Shown here: positions 1 to 5,049 of the stretch, piece by piece | How the letters are laid out: each line of letters begins with the position of its first letter | Numbering within the stretch: the stretch's first letter is position 1 | Assembly (NCBI GenBank): GCA_015489095.1 | Contig: WFMN01000054.1 | Coordinates: 1 to 5,049 of the forward strand | DNA from: Mariprofundaceae bacterium | Lineage (GTDB): Bacteria; Pseudomonadota; Zetaproteobacteria; Mariprofundales; J009 | Length of the DNA: 5,049 nt | Direction of reading: 5' to 3' | The notes under the pieces: model-generated | Seen by the model: only the letters and a program-made list of their open reading frames with translations | What the model was told of the DNA's origin: nothing | Databases searched by the model: none | Translations under genes and position numbers: made by a program

Positions 1-2
1 AG

Positions 3-71
3 GCTCCGGGCCTCGTGCGCCTTCCCGAAGCCCCGGGCGCGCCGCGTGCGCCGCGGCCCGCGCCGCGCTAG
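3..71 (+). CDS. Possible 3' end of an upstream gene (partial, uncertain)
   Basis: Reading from base 3 gives 22 codons followed by TAG at 69-71. The peptide is rich in Ala, Pro and Arg and ends in APRPAPR. Most third codon positions are G or C, as expected of a gene in a GC-rich genome, and the stop falls 13 bases before the tRNA. All three forward frames are fairly open here because the DNA is so GC-rich, so the reading frame is weakly supported. No domain can be recognised in so short a tail. It could equally be non-coding spacer. Confidence 0.3.
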   Translation, partial: APGLVRLPEAPGAPRAPRPAPR

Positions 72-84
72 GATGCGCCGCGCT

Positions 85-161
85 CGGGACGTGGCGCAGC
101 CTGGTAGCGCACCAGACTGGGGGTCTGGTGGTCGGAGGTTCGAATCCTCTCGTCCCGACCA
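85..161 (+). tRNA. trnP: tRNA-Pro, anticodon GGG, CCA encoded
   Basis: This is a complete 77-base cloverleaf. The acceptor stem CGGGACG pairs perfectly with CGTCCCG and is followed by discriminator A and a genomically encoded CCA (159-161). The D arm has GCGC pairing GCGC around AGCCTGGTA. The anticodon stem CCAGA/TCTGG encloses the loop CTGGGGG, which places GGG at positions 34-36, reading proline codon CCC and possibly CCU. The T arm GGAGG-TTCGAAT-CCTCT carries the standard TTCGA motif. No intron or mismatch is seen. Its 3' end faces the helicase operon; tRNA 3' ends are common integration sites, but no second copy of the 3' end is visible in this window. Confidence 0.97.
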
Positions 162-195
162 GTTTTAGATTGATAATTTCGCAAAAAATCATCAT

Positions 196-215
196 CGCGG
201 CCATGGATGGCCGCG
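196..215. repeat. Perfect palindromic hairpin, possible terminator of the minus-strand operon
   Basis: CGCGGCCA and TGGCCGCG form an 8-bp perfect stem around a 4-base loop; the palindrome extends to 9 bp on each side. Read on the minus strand it is followed seven bases later by six T residues (complement of 183-188). It might therefore help end transcription of the helicase operon, although the T run is further from the stem than in a standard intrinsic terminator. It could also be simply one unit of the palindrome cluster. Confidence 0.5.
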
Positions 216-250
216 CAAATCAATGGCTTGCGCAGCAAGTCGTTGATTTG
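216..250. repeat. Long inverted repeat, 16-bp stem
   Basis: The arms 216-231 and 235-250 (CAAATCAATGGCTTGC and GCAAGTCGTTGATTTG) pair over their full length with two G-T wobbles as RNA, around a three-base loop GCA. It abuts the preceding hairpin with no gap. There is no T run on either side, so a terminator role is not supported. A palindromic repeat element or a structured RNA are the likely options. Confidence 0.6.
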
Positions 251-257
251 TGACTCA

Positions 258-302
258 GGGCATCCGTGCCCCGAGCCCTGCGGGCGACCCGTTGGGTCGT
301 CC
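258..302. repeat. Two further stem-loops
   Basis: GGGCA (258-262) pairs with TGCCC (267-271) around TCCG. GGGCGACCC (282-290) pairs with GGGTCGTCC (294-302) around GTT, with one G-T wobble. An alternative fold pairs CAGGGC (256-261) with GCCCTG (275-280). These are GC-rich and could arise partly by composition, but they continue the row of palindromes to the left and right. Confidence 0.45.
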
Positions 303-330
303 AATCCGGCTTTCCTGCCGCATTGTAATG

Positions 331-359
331 GGAAGTGAAAATCGCAATTTTCGCCTTCC
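331..359. repeat. Inverted repeat with AT-rich core
   Basis: GGAAGTGAAAAT (331-342) pairs with ATTTTCGCCTTCC (347-359) around CGCA, with one wobble and one bulged C. The core GAAAAT/ATTTTC is perfect. It lies about 50 bases downstream of the helicase stop codon on the minus strand, so it is in the operon's 3' untranslated region. No T run follows it on the minus strand. Confidence 0.5.
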
Positions 360-366
360 GTCAGGC

Positions 367-390
367 AACAAGTCCACGGACGGACTTGTT
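367..390. repeat. Palindromic repeat AACAAGTCC-N6-GGACTTGTT, copy 1
   Basis: This is a perfect 9-bp stem (367-375 with 382-390) around the loop ACGGAC. A related copy lies at 4467-4489: over 23 aligned bases (367-389 against 4467-4489) 19 are identical, and both share the core AAGTCC-NNN-GAC-GGACTT. The two copies therefore bracket the helicase operon. The likely nature is a short interspersed extragenic repeat of this genome; a transcription-end function is possible but lacks a proper T run. Confidence 0.6.
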
Positions 391-411
391 ACGCGGTCTG
401 CTCGAGAATGG

Positions 412-2076
412 TCAGGGCTCCCAATCCTCGATCATGTAGTCGTACCCCTGCTCGGCTAGGAAGCGTTGCCGGTTGGCGGCGAATTTCAGCTCTTCACTCT
501 CATCGGAAACCAGCGTGTAGAAATAGGCGGGACCGCCCTTCGGTCGCAGGATGCGTCCCAGCCGCTGCGCCTCCTCCTGACGCGAACCGAACGAACCGGA
601 GATCTGGATGGCGACGGAGGCATCCGGCAGGTCGATGGCGTAATTGGCAACCTTGGAGACCACCAGCAGCCGGATCTCCCCCGCGCGGAACGCCGCATAC
701 AGCCGCTCCCGTTCGTTGCTGCTCATGCGGCCGGTGATCACCGGCGCGCCAAGGGTGGCCGCGATGCGCGTCAACTGCTTGATGTACTGCCCGATGACCA
801 AAATCCCCTCGCCCTCATGCTTCTCGATCAGGGATTGCGCCACCGCATCCTTGTTCCTGTTTTCCGCCGCGATGCGGTAGGCGTTGCGCCGATCCTCGGC
901 AACAGCGTGGGCAAAACGGTCCTCCTGCGACATCGGCACCCGAATCTCCACACAGTGCGCCTCGGCGATATGGCCAGACTGCTCCAGCTCGCGCCACGGC
1001 AGATCGTAGCGCTTAGGCCCGATGAGGGAGAAGACATCCTTCTCCAGCCCATCCTCACGGATCAGAGTGGCGGTCAGCCCCAACCTGCGGCGCGCCTGAA
1101 TCTGCGCCACCGCGCGGAAAACGGGCGCCGGCAGCACATGTACCTCGTCGAAGATAATCAACCCCCACGGGTGCTGCGTGATCAGCTCCATGTGCGGCAT
1201 CTCGCCCTCCCGCTCCGGGCGCCAGGTGAGCACCTGATAGGTGGCGATGGTAACAGGGCGGATCTTTTTGCAGGCGCCGGTGTACTCCCCCAGCAGCGCC
1301 TCGTCGATCTCCGTCTTATCCAGCAGTTCCGCCCGCCACTGGTGGGCGGCGGCGGTGTTGGGGGTGATGATCAGGGTGCGCATCCCGACCCTGGCCATGG
1401 TCGCCATGCCGACCACGGTCTTTCCCGCGCCGCACGCCAACACCACCACGCCGTGCGAGCCGGCGGCGACGAAGGCATCGACCGCCTTGCGCTGATAGTC
1501 GCGCAGCGCAAAGGGGTGGTGATCCGACTTGGTATGGCTGCGCAGGGCGATATCCAGCCGCTCCGCATCCTCGAACCCAGCGCGATCGTCAACCGGAAAG
1601 CCCAGCTTGATCAGGGCATGTTTGAGCGCCCCGCGCAGGGCGGGGGCGATCAAGAAGGCGTCGTCGGCGACCCGCTGATGGATGATATTGGTCAAGGATT
1701 TTTCTTTGGCGACCTGCGCCGCGATGAACGGGTCGCGGACGGTGAGTCGCAGCATCCCGCCATCATCTTGGGTAAGCACCAGCTGCCCGTAGCGGGCGAA
1801 CGTGCGCCGCATCTCCTCCAGCACATTGTCGGGGATGGCGTATTTGCTGTATTTGCGCAGCGCCGCCTGCGCCTGCTCGAAGGTGTGGCCGGCGGCGGCG
1901 GCGTTCCACAGGCTTAGCGGATGGATGCGGTAGCTGTGGATGTGCTCCGGCGACTTTTCCAGCTCCGCGAAGGGGGCGATGGCATCGCGCGCCTCGGAAA
2001 ACTGCGGGTTGTGGGTCTCCAGCAGCAGCGAATGGTCACCCTGCACGATGAGGGGGCGCTCGGGGTGATAGCTCAT
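412..2076 (-). CDS. xpb: XPB/Rad25-type DNA helicase (superfamily 2)
   Basis: This 554-residue protein is an ATP-driven DNA helicase or translocase of the XPB (ERCC3) family, close in length and sequence pattern to bacterial XPB such as M. tuberculosis Rv0861c. Residues about 5-125 form the XPB/Ssl2 N-terminal-type domain seen in the bacterial enzymes. Helicase domain 1 follows with the entry motif LRDYQRKAV (191-199), Walker A GAGKT (216-220), the DEVH box (310-313) and motif III with TAT (335-337). The XPB-specific RED triad is R340-E341-D342. Domain 2 holds VVSKVANYAIDLP (472-484) and motif VI QEEAQRLGR (500-508). All catalytic residues appear intact. The ATG overlaps the stop of the upstream gene as ATGA and lacks a good ribosome binding site, so translation is probably coupled. 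In the family, 3'-5' unwinding and DNA repair roles are known or proposed; the cellular job here is inferred. Confidence 0.95.
   Translation of the reverse strand: MSYHPERPLIVQGDHSLLLETHNPQFSEARDAIAPFAELEKSPEHIHSYRIHPLSLWNAAAAGHTFEQAQAALRKYSKYAIPDNVLEEMRRTFARYGQLVLTQDDGGMLRLTVRDPFIAAQVAKEKSLTNIIHQRVADDAFLIAPALRGALKHALIKLGFPVDDRAGFEDAERLDIALRSHTKSDHHPFALRDYQRKAVDAFVAAGSHGVVVLACGAGKTVVGMATMARVGMRTLIITPNTAAAHQWRAELLDKTEIDEALLGEYTGACKKIRPVTIATYQVLTWRPEREGEMPHMELITQHPWGLIIFDEVHVLPAPVFRAVAQIQARRRLGLTATLIREDGLEKDVFSLIGPKRYDLPWRELEQSGHIAEAHCVEIRVPMSQEDRFAHAVAEDRRNAYRIAAENRNKDAVAQSLIEKHEGEGILVIGQYIKQLTRIAATLGAPVITGRMSSNERERLYAAFRAGEIRLLVVSKVANYAIDLPDASVAIQISGSFGSRQEEAQRLGRILRPKGGPAYFYTLVSDESEELKFAANRQRFLAEQGYDYMIEDWEP
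2073..2076 (-). other. ATGA start-stop overlap (translational coupling)
   Basis: The last two bases of the helicase ATG plus the next base form the TGA stop of the partner gene. The bases before this ATG (minus strand GGATAAGCTTTC) contain no well-placed Shine-Dalgarno sequence. Ribosomes finishing the partner gene therefore probably re-initiate on the helicase gene, which would link the amounts of the two proteins. Confidence 0.85.
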
Positions 2077-4364
2077 GAAAGCTTATCCAGCCCCAGTTCT
2101 GTCACCTCCGCATCGTCCAGCTCGCGCAGCCGCAGGATATGCTTCGGCTCCAAGGTGATCGCCTTTTTTTGCAGCACCTGCCCCTGTCTGCTCTTTTTGA
2201 CGCCCACCACCGATATCCCGCCATACCAGCAATCCCGGATGATCGCCAGCACCTGTTTCGGTTTGCCGCTGCGCGTTTTCTGGTAGCAGACTTCCACCCA
2301 CTGACCGCCCCGAAACTGCTCAGCCTCCATCCATGCCGTCATTGACGGTGTGCCGCTGATCCACTTCACCGGCTTGACGACGGTATCGAGCAGCACCCCC
2401 TTGTCGGCGCACTGCGTGACAAAGGCGTGGGCATCGGCGGCAGCATCGAGCAGCACGAGCTCCGGCCTGTCGTCAAACGGTTGCGTCAGCGTAAATCCGA
2501 GTTTATGCAGTTGGTTAAGCGCCGCTGGATCCTTGAGGATCAGCACCATGCTGGTGGCGGCGGCGGTAGCGATCGCCTTCTGCGCCTTCTGTTTCTCAAA
2601 CAGGTAGGCAACCGCCTGCGGCAGCGGCGACTGGATCGACTCCAGCACCTTCCGGGTTCGGTTGAGCGCCCGTTTGTCGCCCCCCATGCGCTGCAACGCC
2701 GCGCGGTCGATCTGCAAGGTGATCATCTGCGCGATGGCTGTAAGCCTACAAAACGGCGCCAGTTTCTCGAACACCTTGCTGCTGCAATCGGGTGGAAGCT
2801 GAATCTCGCCGGCGGCGTTGATGTAGCCGTGGATCTTGGCCTTGCCCTCCGCTCCATGCCAACCGGGCGCGGGAAAATGCACCGTTTCGCCCTTCACCAC
2901 CGCGTGGAACGCGGGTAGCAGGTAGATGCCATCCTGCCGTTGGTCGAAGTCATGCAGGGCGTAGTACTGATACTCCACGAAAAGATCACGCCAGTTGGCC
3001 TCGGCCAGCTCCCCCTCGGCGTGGAGCCGCAACCACTGAACCACGGCGCCCAGCTTCAACCACCGCCCGACGGGAAGCTTGGCCAGCAAGGCGTTGGCCG
3101 CTTTCTCTTGCCCCTTGCCCCACGCATGACCATGCCCCAAGATCGCGTGGATGGAGGCCTGTTGCTGCTTCACCCACGCAGCCCAGTTGATCGCCTCGGG
3201 CACGAGGTGATCCCCCTTCTGCGCAAGCAGCCCCGAGGCCGACATGCTCATCAGCAGAAACTCGATGCGTGCCACATCATCGACGACCATGAGCTTCGCG
3301 ACCTTCTTGAGATCGTTTTTGCGCAGCAACTGCTGCTTGGTGAGCCCAGGCGGCACAAAATGGGCAATCACCCACAACCGCCAGATGTCCTGATCCATTG
3401 ACCACGGGGAGGGCGCCCGCGCCTGACACCCCGTCGCCTCCCACTGATCGGCGATGGAGGCCGCAAGCTCCGCGCGCGCCCGCTTCAAATGGGGCTTCAA
3501 TAGCGCCCTCCCCTCGTCGCTCAACACAATGGCGGCGTGCAAGCGGTTGCCGTTGAGGGTTTCGATCCCGATTAGACCGAGCCGGCTCAGCTTTTGCAGC
3601 CGCTGTGGCATGGCCGCCTTCAACGATTCGAGCAGGCTGAGCCGCTCTCTTCTGTCGAAGTAGTAGTCGAACGAGATGTAGGCCGGCTCCAACCCGGGGA
3701 AGAAGGATTGAACCTCCTCGAAGGTGTCGATCTTCGCCCGTTCGGCGGCGAGCAGCAGCGCCCAATCTTCGCCATCAAGCTGCTTGATCAGCTCCTTTTT
3801 CTGTTTCAGCGCCCGCCATCCAGCCAGCGAGAGCCATGCGCCCAACTCCACACGCAGCGCCTTGGGCCGTTGCATGTCGGCCTGTGCCGACTCCGGCACC
3901 AGCGTATCCAGCAGCGCGGCCGGTGTGTTGGCCACCAGCGTCAGCCAACGACGGGGGTGGCTATCCCCGCGCAGCTCAAACACCAACTCCACCGGCAGGC
4001 AGTAGTGCTCTTGATGGTCGAAGATCACCCCGCGCTGCAGCAACGACTGCACCGATTGGCTATACTCCAAGCCGACCTTGCGCTTGGGCATCGCGCCATC
4101 GTTGTCGGCCAGTCGCTGGCAGAGATGTTTACCGGCATTGACCTTGGCGTCCCAAGGGTGGCGGCCGGGAAGGAAGACGGCGGTTTCGATCGCCGCCTTC
4201 ATCACCTTGGCGTTGCTCAGCGCCTTGTGGAGGCTGTTGTCATACCGGGTGCGCAACGCGTTCGGTCGGATGGCGTCGGCACACACCGGCAGGAGCGCGG
4301 CCTCAAAACCGCGCAACGCATCGTTGCTGCACCTAGCTCGCCATTCGTCCAATGTTTTCAACAT
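2073..4364 (-). CDS. Helicase-associated protein, XPB partner (Rv0862c-like)
   Basis: This is a large cytoplasmic protein of 763 residues, without signal peptide or membrane segment, and first gene of the operon with the XPB helicase. It resembles the helicase-associated proteins of about 750-800 residues encoded next to bacterial XPB (Rv0862c type). Family-like landmarks are LTKQQLLRKNDLKKVAKLM followed by a helical stretch ending GLL (about 341-389), and LPVGRWLKLGAVVQWLR (430-446). An XPB/Ssl2 N-terminal-type domain lies at about 520-665, with IQLPPD then LKDPAALNQL. A WYL-like beta-rich segment (about 677-747) contains WVEVCYQKT and RDCWYGGISVVGV. No ATPase or nuclease motif is visible. 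I chose the ATG at 4362-4364 because GGAGAGG lies just upstream; an alternative GTG at 4439 would add 25 residues with no ribosome site and unlikely composition. It may regulate or load the helicase; biochemical function is unknown. Confidence 0.88.
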   Translation of the reverse strand: MLKTLDEWRARCSNDALRGFEAALLPVCADAIRPNALRTRYDNSLHKALSNAKVMKAAIETAVFLPGRHPWDAKVNAGKHLCQRLADNDGAMPKRKVGLEYSQSVQSLLQRGVIFDHQEHYCLPVELVFELRGDSHPRRWLTLVANTPAALLDTLVPESAQADMQRPKALRVELGAWLSLAGWRALKQKKELIKQLDGEDWALLLAAERAKIDTFEEVQSFFPGLEPAYISFDYYFDRRERLSLLESLKAAMPQRLQKLSRLGLIGIETLNGNRLHAAIVLSDEGRALLKPHLKRARAELAASIADQWEATGCQARAPSPWSMDQDIWRLWVIAHFVPPGLTKQQLLRKNDLKKVAKLMVVDDVARIEFLLMSMSASGLLAQKGDHLVPEAINWAAWVKQQQASIHAILGHGHAWGKGQEKAANALLAKLPVGRWLKLGAVVQWLRLHAEGELAEANWRDLFVEYQYYALHDFDQRQDGIYLLPAFHAVVKGETVHFPAPGWHGAEGKAKIHGYINAAGEIQLPPDCSSKVFEKLAPFCRLTAIAQMITLQIDRAALQRMGGDKRALNRTRKVLESIQSPLPQAVAYLFEKQKAQKAIATAAATSMVLILKDPAALNQLHKLGFTLTQPFDDRPELVLLDAAADAHAFVTQCADKGVLLDTVVKPVKWISGTPSMTAWMEAEQFRGGQWVEVCYQKTRSGKPKQVLAIIRDCWYGGISVVGVKKSRQGQVLQKKAITLEPKHILRLRELDDAEVTELGLDKLS

Positions 4365-4367
4365 AGC

Positions 4368-4375
4368 GCCTCTCC
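4368..4375 (-). promoter_or_regulatory. Ribosome binding site deciding the operon's first start
   Basis: On the minus strand the sequence reads GGAGAGGCGCTATG. The purine run GGAGAGG sits at a suitable distance before the ATG at 4364. The upstream ATG at 4406 is preceded too closely by GGCGGG, and the GTG at 4439 has no such site, so the 4364 start is preferred. Confidence 0.75.
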
Positions 4376-4455
4376 ACTCGTGGTATGGAGCCGAACGGTA
4401 CACCATCCCGCCTAGGCTTGCACCGCCCCCCGACACCACAATTCGCGGTCACAAT

Positions 4456-4489
4456 GACGACTTCGCAAAAAGTCCCTAGACGGACTTGT
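4456..4489. repeat. Palindromic repeat AAGTCC-N6-GGACTT, copy 2
   Basis: AAGTCC (4470-4475) and GGACTT (4482-4487) enclose CTAGAC; pairing extends imperfectly outward to CGC/GCG. The preceding GACGACTTCGCAAAAAGTC (4456-4474) matches GATAATTTCGCAAAAAATC at 172-190 in 15 of 19 positions. So both modules of this repeat, the TTCGCAAAAA block and the AAGTCC palindrome, also occur beside the tRNA, where they are separated by the stem-loop cluster. This supports a shared interspersed repeat family. Confidence 0.55.
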
Positions 4490-4511
4490 CGCGATGCGTT
4501 CAAAAATGCGC

Positions 4512-4539
4512 TTGATTTCACTTGGATTGCCGTTATATT
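4512..4539 (+). promoter_or_regulatory. Sigma-70-like promoter of the Fic gene
   Basis: TTGATT (4512-4517) and TATATT (4534-4539) are separated by 16 bases, close to the TTGACA/TATAAT consensus. Transcription would start near 4546, leaving an AT-rich leader of about 30 bases before the ATG. The -10 box lies inside the left arm of the inverted repeat 4529-4540, so a protein bound there would block RNA polymerase. The call rests on consensus and position only. Confidence 0.55.
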
Positions 4540-4590
4540 TTTCCATGATGATCTGTCAATAAATGGGTAAAATATATGAAATATAACGGC
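4529..4590. promoter_or_regulatory. Perfect 12-bp inverted repeat flanking the Fic start, putative operator
   Basis: GCCGTTATATTT (4529-4540) is the exact reverse complement of AAATATAACGGC (4579-4590), with 38 bases between the arms. The left arm covers the -10 box and the right arm is codons 2-5 of the Fic gene. The arm centres are 50 bases apart, close to five helical turns. If transcription starts near 4546 the left arm is not in the mRNA, which favours a DNA operator over an RNA hairpin. An upstream start would instead give a hairpin holding the start codon in its loop. Confidence 0.6.
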
Positions 4591-5049
4591 TTTCCACACA
4601 TCAATTTCTCATTTGATTTCAACCAACTAAATAGCGGCGACTGGCGACGCATCGGCTTGTGCGAGGCACGGGTGGAGACCCTTGCGCACACGCCACTAAC
4701 CCCGGATGCGGCAACAAACCTGCACCGTGTCCACCTTGCCCGCGGCGTATATGCCACCACGGCCATCGAGGGCAACACCCTTTCCGAGGATGAGGTCGAA
4801 CGCGCAATCGCGGGCGATCTCAACCTACCGGAGTCGCGTCGCTACCTTCAGCTGGAGGTAGAAAATGTGGTGCGCGCCTGCAACGCCATCGTCCAATCCG
4901 ACACCCCCGCCATCGACATGGATCGCGTGCTGGCGTGGAACCGGATGGTGCTCGATGGGATCGATCACGATCCGAAGGTGGTGCCCGGCGGGATCCGCCA
5001 TCATGTGGTCGGTGTGGCGAACTATCGCGCCCCGGAGCCTGCTGTCTGC
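4576..5049 (+). CDS. Fic family protein, N-terminal part (runs off window)
   Basis: The reading frame starts at ATG 4576 and stays open for 158 codons to the window edge. It is the N-terminal region of a Fic protein, a family that mostly transfers AMP from ATP to hydroxyl side chains of target proteins. Landmarks are FSFDFNQLN (11-19), LHRVHLARGVYATTAIEGNTLSEDEV (starting at residue 49, shown only as its key parts: T61, E65, G66, N67), and PGGIRHHVVGVANYR (137-151). T61-x-x-x-E65-G66 fits the inhibitory helix motif [S/T]xxxE[G/N]; its position before the catalytic core makes this a class II, self-inhibited Fic. The catalytic HxFx(D/E)GNGR motif is expected beyond the edge, so activity cannot be judged. 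Relatives are about 370-390 residues and some carry a C-terminal winged helix. An in-frame stop at 4549-4551 limits any longer start. No strong ribosome site is seen. Confidence 0.9.
   Translation, partial: MKYNGFPHINFSFDFNQLNSGDWRRIGLCEARVETLAHTPLTPDAATNLHRVHLARGVYATTAIEGNTLSEDEVERAIAGDLNLPESRRYLQLEVENVVRACNAIVQSDTPAIDMDRVLAWNRMVLDGIDHDPKVVPGGIRHHVVGVANYRAPEPAVC

Larger units (their letters stand above)
162..411. other. Intergenic region filled with stem-loops, no protein gene
   Basis: The 250 bases between the tRNA and the helicase stop codon contain no convincing coding sequence. Both the tRNA (plus strand) and the helicase operon (minus strand) are transcribed into it, so it is a convergent 3' region. 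It starts with an AT-rich stretch (162-195) holding TTCGCAAAAA, then carries six successive inverted repeats between 196 and 390, described separately. This looks like clustered repetitive extragenic palindromes or a structured untranslated region rather than a gene. Confidence 0.7.
4365..4575. promoter_or_regulatory. Divergent intergenic region between helicase operon and Fic gene
   Basis: These 211 bases hold the control signals of two diverging transcription units. The part next to the helicase operon is GC-rich, the middle carries a palindromic repeat (4467-4489), and the part next to the Fic gene is AT-rich with a sigma-70-like promoter. I found no convincing minus-strand promoter for the helicase operon by eye. 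It may overlap the repeat or have a poor consensus. Confidence 0.6.

Noticed and set aside
68..304. 78-codon minus-strand open frame over the tRNA
   Set aside because: Its second half ([18 protein letters not shown]) is the antisense translation of the tRNA-Pro gene, a well-known false prediction; the rest crosses stem-loops.
367..390. Palindrome as a standard rho-independent terminator of the helicase operon
   Set aside because: On the minus strand only TTGTT follows inside the stem and then GCC, so there is no real T run; a related copy upstream of the operon argues for a repeat element.
466..1917. 483-codon plus-strand open frame
   Set aside because: It lies entirely antisense to the XPB helicase, whose motifs are unmistakable; long shadow frames are usual in GC-rich genes and this one has no recognisable domain.
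3594..4415. 273-codon plus-strand open frame
   Set aside because: It is antisense to the helicase-associated gene, low-complexity in composition (rich in Arg, Gln, Leu, His) and lacks any recognisable family.
4365..4439. 25-residue N-terminal extension of the helicase-associated protein from a GTG start
   Set aside because: There is no ribosome binding site at the GTG, the peptide is Gly/Ser-rich and unlike the family, while the ATG at 4364 has a good GGAGAGG site and gives a length near Rv0862c.
4545..4586. Two tiny leader frames before the Fic gene (ATG at 4545, five codons; ATG at 4563, seven codons overlapping the Fic start)
   Set aside because: They are in an AT-rich leader where such frames arise easily, and neither has a ribosome site or a clear attenuation structure.
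1..5049. CRISPR array, insertion sequence or transposase
   Set aside because: No regularly spaced repeats and no transposase or integrase motifs were found in any frame.

Overview
The window reads as chromosomal DNA from a GC-rich bacterium. It holds a tRNA-Pro gene with an encoded CCA end, genes preceded by Shine-Dalgarno-like sites, and a compact operon. I cannot name the organism. Interspersed palindromes of the type AAGTCC-N6-GGACTT and the general gene style suggest a proteobacterium-like genome rather than an actinobacterium, where the main operon is best known, but this is an inference.

Layout: bases 1-84 are extremely GC-rich and may hold the last codons of an upstream plus-strand gene, ending at a TAG at 69-71. 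A complete tRNA-Pro(GGG) follows at 85-161. Bases 162-411 have no credible protein gene but are packed with stem-loops from 196 to 390. Bases 412-4364 on the minus strand form a two-gene operon. The first gene encodes a 763-residue helicase-associated protein with an XPB/Ssl2 N-terminal-type domain and a WYL-like C-terminus. The second, overlapping it by 4 bases, encodes a 554-residue XPB-type superfamily 2 DNA helicase. A 211-base divergent intergenic region (4365-4575) separates this operon from the start of a plus-strand Fic-family protein (probable AMP transferase), which runs off the right edge after 158 codons.

The XPB gene and its larger partner match the known actinobacterial pair Rv0861c/Rv0862c in order, sizes and domain content. 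The two proteins are probably made at a fixed ratio by translational coupling and probably act together on DNA. The role of this pair in bacteria is poorly defined; DNA repair or nucleic-acid surveillance is the family-level expectation. The neighbouring Fic gene carries the self-inhibitory motif of class II Fic proteins. Its promoter and first codons are spanned by a perfect 12-base inverted repeat that looks like an operator. Related palindromic repeats lie on both sides of the helicase operon, and a tRNA gene stands at the left, so the region could be an accessory island. The window alone does not prove that.
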